Positions 63,501-64,000 of a stretch of 64,000 nt of DNA are shown here, in pieces. How positions within the stretch are numbered: the stretch's first letter is position 1; each line of letters opens with the position of its first letter. The stretch comes from Lactobacillus corticis. GTDB lineage: Bacteria > Bacillota > Bacilli > Lactobacillales > Lactobacillaceae. The translations under genes were made by a program, and so were the position numbers. The notes under the pieces are model-generated. The model searched no databases. It was not told where the DNA came from and was given only the letters and a program-made list of their open reading frames with translations. Where the stretch lies: positions 124,001 to 188,000 of the forward strand of contig NZ_BMAY01000001.1 of NCBI RefSeq assembly GCF_018327645.1, written 5' to 3'.

Positions 63501-64000
63501 CTATTTGTAGCCTTTTCTTCTTGGCTGTCATTTGATTGAGTGCTTTCACTAGTTGTGTTGGCACTTGCTTGTGAAGAACTTGAAGCAGCTGAGGAAGTCT
63601 TCTGTTCAGATGCTGAACTGCTTGCAGTCTTTTCGCTTGATTCACTAGCTACATTAGCTTTGTTAGTTGAATCTGCGGAACTACTCGTAGAGCTTGCTGC
63701 AGTTTTACTTTCACTAGTTGACGCAGCTGATTTTTGATCAGATGATTTAGCATCGGCATTATTAGTTGAAGTGGAACTTGTAGTTGCTTCACTTGAACTT
63801 GATTTAGAAGCTGCACTAGCATCACTGGATTCAGCAGCAACACTCGTATCATTTGAGCTGGATTTTTGGGAGTTAGCAGTATTTGAGGCTGTTACAGCCG
63901 TTGAATCAGTTGCAGCATGTACCTCAGATACTGGAACTCCAGCACCTAATGCGATACTAAAGATAGTTGCCCCGATAAAGACGGAGACAGCTTTACCCGA
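57518..64000 (-). CDS. YSIRK/LPXTG mucus-binding (MucBP/Mub) surface protein, 5' end beyond window
   Basis: More than 2,160 codons in one open frame, reaching the window edge. The visible start, SGKAVSVFIGATIFSIALG, matches the signal peptide of the Rib protein from residue 19, so about 18 residues are missing. Order: signal, Ser/Thr/Ala linker (about 170 residues), a unique domain with a MucBP unit, Mub-type repeats (HYTGAGDQTPADNV...TGETISSTPWT...), MucBP units (VKYVDQDNNDAVLETKDLSGKYG) and Pro-rich PGYTPETPTVTP modules, a Lys/Ser/Thr spacer, LPQTGENE, a helix and TRKRKRH. Sortase would link it to peptidoglycan. Role: adhesion to mucins (family knowledge). A purely internal TTG start at 63460 is not the real start. 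Confidence 0.92.
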   Translation of the reverse strand, partial: SGKAVSVFIGATIFSIALGAGVPVSEVHAATDSTAVTASNTANSQKSSSNDTSVAAESSDASAASKSSSSEATTSSTSTNNADAKSSDQKSAASTSESKTAASSTSSSADSTNKANVASESSEKTASSSASEQKTSSAASSSSQASANTTSESTQSNDSQEEKATNSSANETNNTVDVSNLKNMAEASQLKAAALESNDSSSSKNSITPDVTFTESANNVKTDFISSDYYIYGAFHENNPAGHGPDWYLTVKSDGSEPGTIYVFEKGNATPTKLVKGADMKLFLSGDTLVNYGDSYLISSANKGDKTEENFKDMVPQNGQMVETGDWVAVLNDFNPVLGKVSIQYRDVDTDKEIPGVDPTVYDKMTGTNYSVGAAPTIPGYSYVKTEGATQGTVSNFNFSTIGDTKVIHFVPYSLGTKDIYAEYTYLGWGPTGYGRFEANVKINYYNGTTQTLGPYELGVDDSTNAINVETPFDGKILLTGVNQRYNGDVIFYYKKDESQVGNVTVNYIDLDANNKVLESKSLSGDYGTQINYSTADTIKSLENKGYKLVADGFNQDGQDFSDSNNGKVYEVTFKHATTTITPDNPQTPDTPINPNDPDSPKYTSDQTNVSKDVKQTVHYTGAGDQTPADNVKTGTITRTVTIDKVTGETISSTPWTSNEFPSVDTPEVSGYTPDKTVAGGFTATYDNPEETFTVTYTKNPDVIETTTESKTVKRTIEYIDKKTGKAIPASLAKPVEQDVTLKRTVSNNKTTGKVTYGDWTVESGSWDEVDSPDLTNYGYTAPDKASVAAEVVNGNTENSDVKVYYDHATTTVTPDNPQNPNTPINPNDPNSPKYTSDQTTVTKDVKQTVHYTGAGDQTPADNVKTGTITRTVTIDKVTGETISSTPWTTNEFSSVDTPAVSGYTPDKTVAGGFTATYDNPEQTFTVTYIKNSDDVDTKTESKTVKRTIEYLDKQTGEAIPSKLAKPVEQDVILTRTVSTNKTTGKVTYGDWSVESGSWNKVDSPDLTNYGYTAPDKASVAAVTVDGNTENSDVKVYYDHATTTVTPDNPKNPNTPINPNNPDGPKYTSDQTDVTRDASQTVHYTGAGDKTPADKVQTQKDAFTRTVTIDKVTGETISSTPWTGTKTFGTENTPVVDGYHADKKVAGGLTATPENPNVEDTVTYAANGKIIPVDPNGNKIPNVPNPTYPTDPTDPTKVTPDEPVPNIPGYTPEVPTVTPSDPGKDTPVVYYASPAAIVNFIDEDYVNAQGEKVPTQIGTSGGLTGKIGETIIYSGYNAKLQSYLDKGYVLDKSEYPTKDVYDNDDKTLQTFNVYLKHGTTTVTPDNPQNPNTPINPNNPDGPKYTEDQTDVTRDASQTVHYTGAGDNTPSDNVQTQKNAFTRTVTVDKVTGKTISTTPWTGSKTFGSVDTPVVDGYHADKKVAGGLTATPENPNVTNTVTYTTNGKIVPVDPNGNKIPDAPTPTYPTDPTDPTKVTPDEPVPNIPGYTPETPTVTPSNPGEDTPVVYNKKDSSLTVKYVDQDNNDAVLETKDLSGKYGDKITYTTADTIKSLEDKGYELVSDGYTGKVGSEFGDSNNGQTYVVVFKHGTTTVTPDNPKNPNTPINPNNPDGPKYTEDQTDVTRDASQTVHYTGAGDNTPSDNVQTQKNAFTRTVTVDKVTGKTISTTPWTGSKTFGSVDTPVVDGYHADKKVAGGLTATPENPNVTDTVTYTTNGKIVPVDPNGNKIPDAPTPTYPTDPTDPTKVTPDEPVPNIPGYTPETPTVTPSNPGEDTPVVYNKKDSSLTVKYVDQDNNDAVLETKDLSGKYGDKITYTTADTIKSLEDKGYELVSDGYTGKVGSEFGDSNNGQTYVVVFKHGTTTVTPDNPKNPNTPINPNNPDGPKYTEDQTDVTRDASQTVHYTGAGDNTPSDNVQTQKNAFTRTVTVDKVTGKTISTTPWTGSKTFGNVSVPVVNGYHSDKKVAGGLTATPENPNVTDTVTYTTNGKIIPVDPNGNKIPNAPTPTYPTDPNDPTKVTPDEPVPDIPGYTPSTPTVTPENPGKDTTVVYTKKPGKETDNVTPEKPSKPSTPSTPSKPNTGKTVENVTPKTPETPNKSKKTVVKEVSDVKAEPAKQVAQTNNNSSELPQTGENEKTAWSVAGVLLAGAAFLFGLADTRKRKRH
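57840..60060 (-). repeat. 810-bp near-identical tandem repeats in the MucBP protein
   Basis: The sequence repeats with an exact 810-base pitch (for example the same 36 bases start at 58651 and at 59461, and the same motif at 58253, 59063 and 59873). Each 270-codon unit holds one Mub-like domain, one Pro-rich module and one MucBP domain. Two units are nearly identical, and the third loses similarity after about 60060. Confidence 0.9.
60850..62280 (-). repeat. about 696-bp Mub repeats in the MucBP protein
   Basis: Two diverged units of roughly 232 codons, anchored at about 60880 and 61575, followed by a partial third near 62270. They share YDHATTTVTPDNP and KYTSDQT...VHYTGAG blocks and lie nearer the N-terminus. 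Confidence 0.75.

Overview
The window looks like chromosomal DNA of a homofermentative-type lactic acid bacterium, most likely Lactobacillus of the delbrueckii group. Pointers are the mevalonate genes (thiolase, mvaA, mvaS), a single-subunit xylulose-5-phosphate phosphoketolase, many AGGAG ribosome sites with frequent TTG/GTG starts, ECF vitamin transporters, and giant YSIRK/LPXTG surface proteins with Rib and MucBP/Mub repeats. I cannot name the species from sequence alone. No phage, insertion sequence or CRISPR array is visible. LAYOUT: 1-8 kb holds a membrane-anchored hydrolase, the upper mevalonate operon, galU, a YihY protein and map. 8-19 kb holds a flavodoxin/GtrA pair, an ABC-F ATPase, wecB, tRNA-Arg(CCU), a PTS IIC, a DEAD-box helicase, a GH25-like protein, an APC permease, a wrecked mazEF module and an orphan citC. 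19-28 kb holds hpt, a CNNM/CBS protein, a nitroreductase, xpk, and a TetR repressor divergent from a fused ABC exporter. 28-33 kb is a nucleoside/ribose catabolic cluster (GntR, nucleoside hydrolase, rpiA, rbsK and a frameshifted YfcC transporter with a cre-like site). 33-45 kb is transport-rich: a polar amino-acid ABC transporter behind a leader-peptide attenuator, an orphan sugar-type binding protein, a complete ECF transporter (UPF0397 S unit, fused ATPase, EcfT), a TPP-riboswitch-controlled YkoE and a phosphonate-type binding protein. 45-48 kb holds an M42 peptidase and an MFS exporter. 48-64 kb is dominated by two long, same-orientation YSIRK/LPXTG surface protein genes that bracket pyrR-pyrP with its PyrR attenuator. 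HOW THE GENES WORK TOGETHER: nucleosides enter catabolism by hydrolysis to ribose, which RbsK phosphorylates; RpiA links ribose-5-phosphate to the pentose pathway, and Xpk could then cleave xylulose-5-phosphate. Hpt, Udk, PyrR and PyrP add purine and pyrimidine salvage. GalU and WecB supply nucleotide sugars for the envelope. Thiolase, MvaA and MvaS make mevalonate for isoprenoids. MOST NOTABLE: (1) a 13-codon leader ORF (Arg-Arg CGA codons) whose codons can base-pair with the Shine-Dalgarno of the amino-acid binding protein gene; (2) a mazF toxin with an apparent in-frame internal deletion and a lost C-terminus beside an intact antitoxin, flanked by a 44-bp direct repeat; (3) a TAC-to-TAA nonsense change inside one of nine near-identical 249-bp Rib repeats of a 2,291-codon surface protein, removing its cell-wall anchor; (4) a frameshift in an A8 tract of the YfcC transporter. 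The last gene runs off the right edge of the window.
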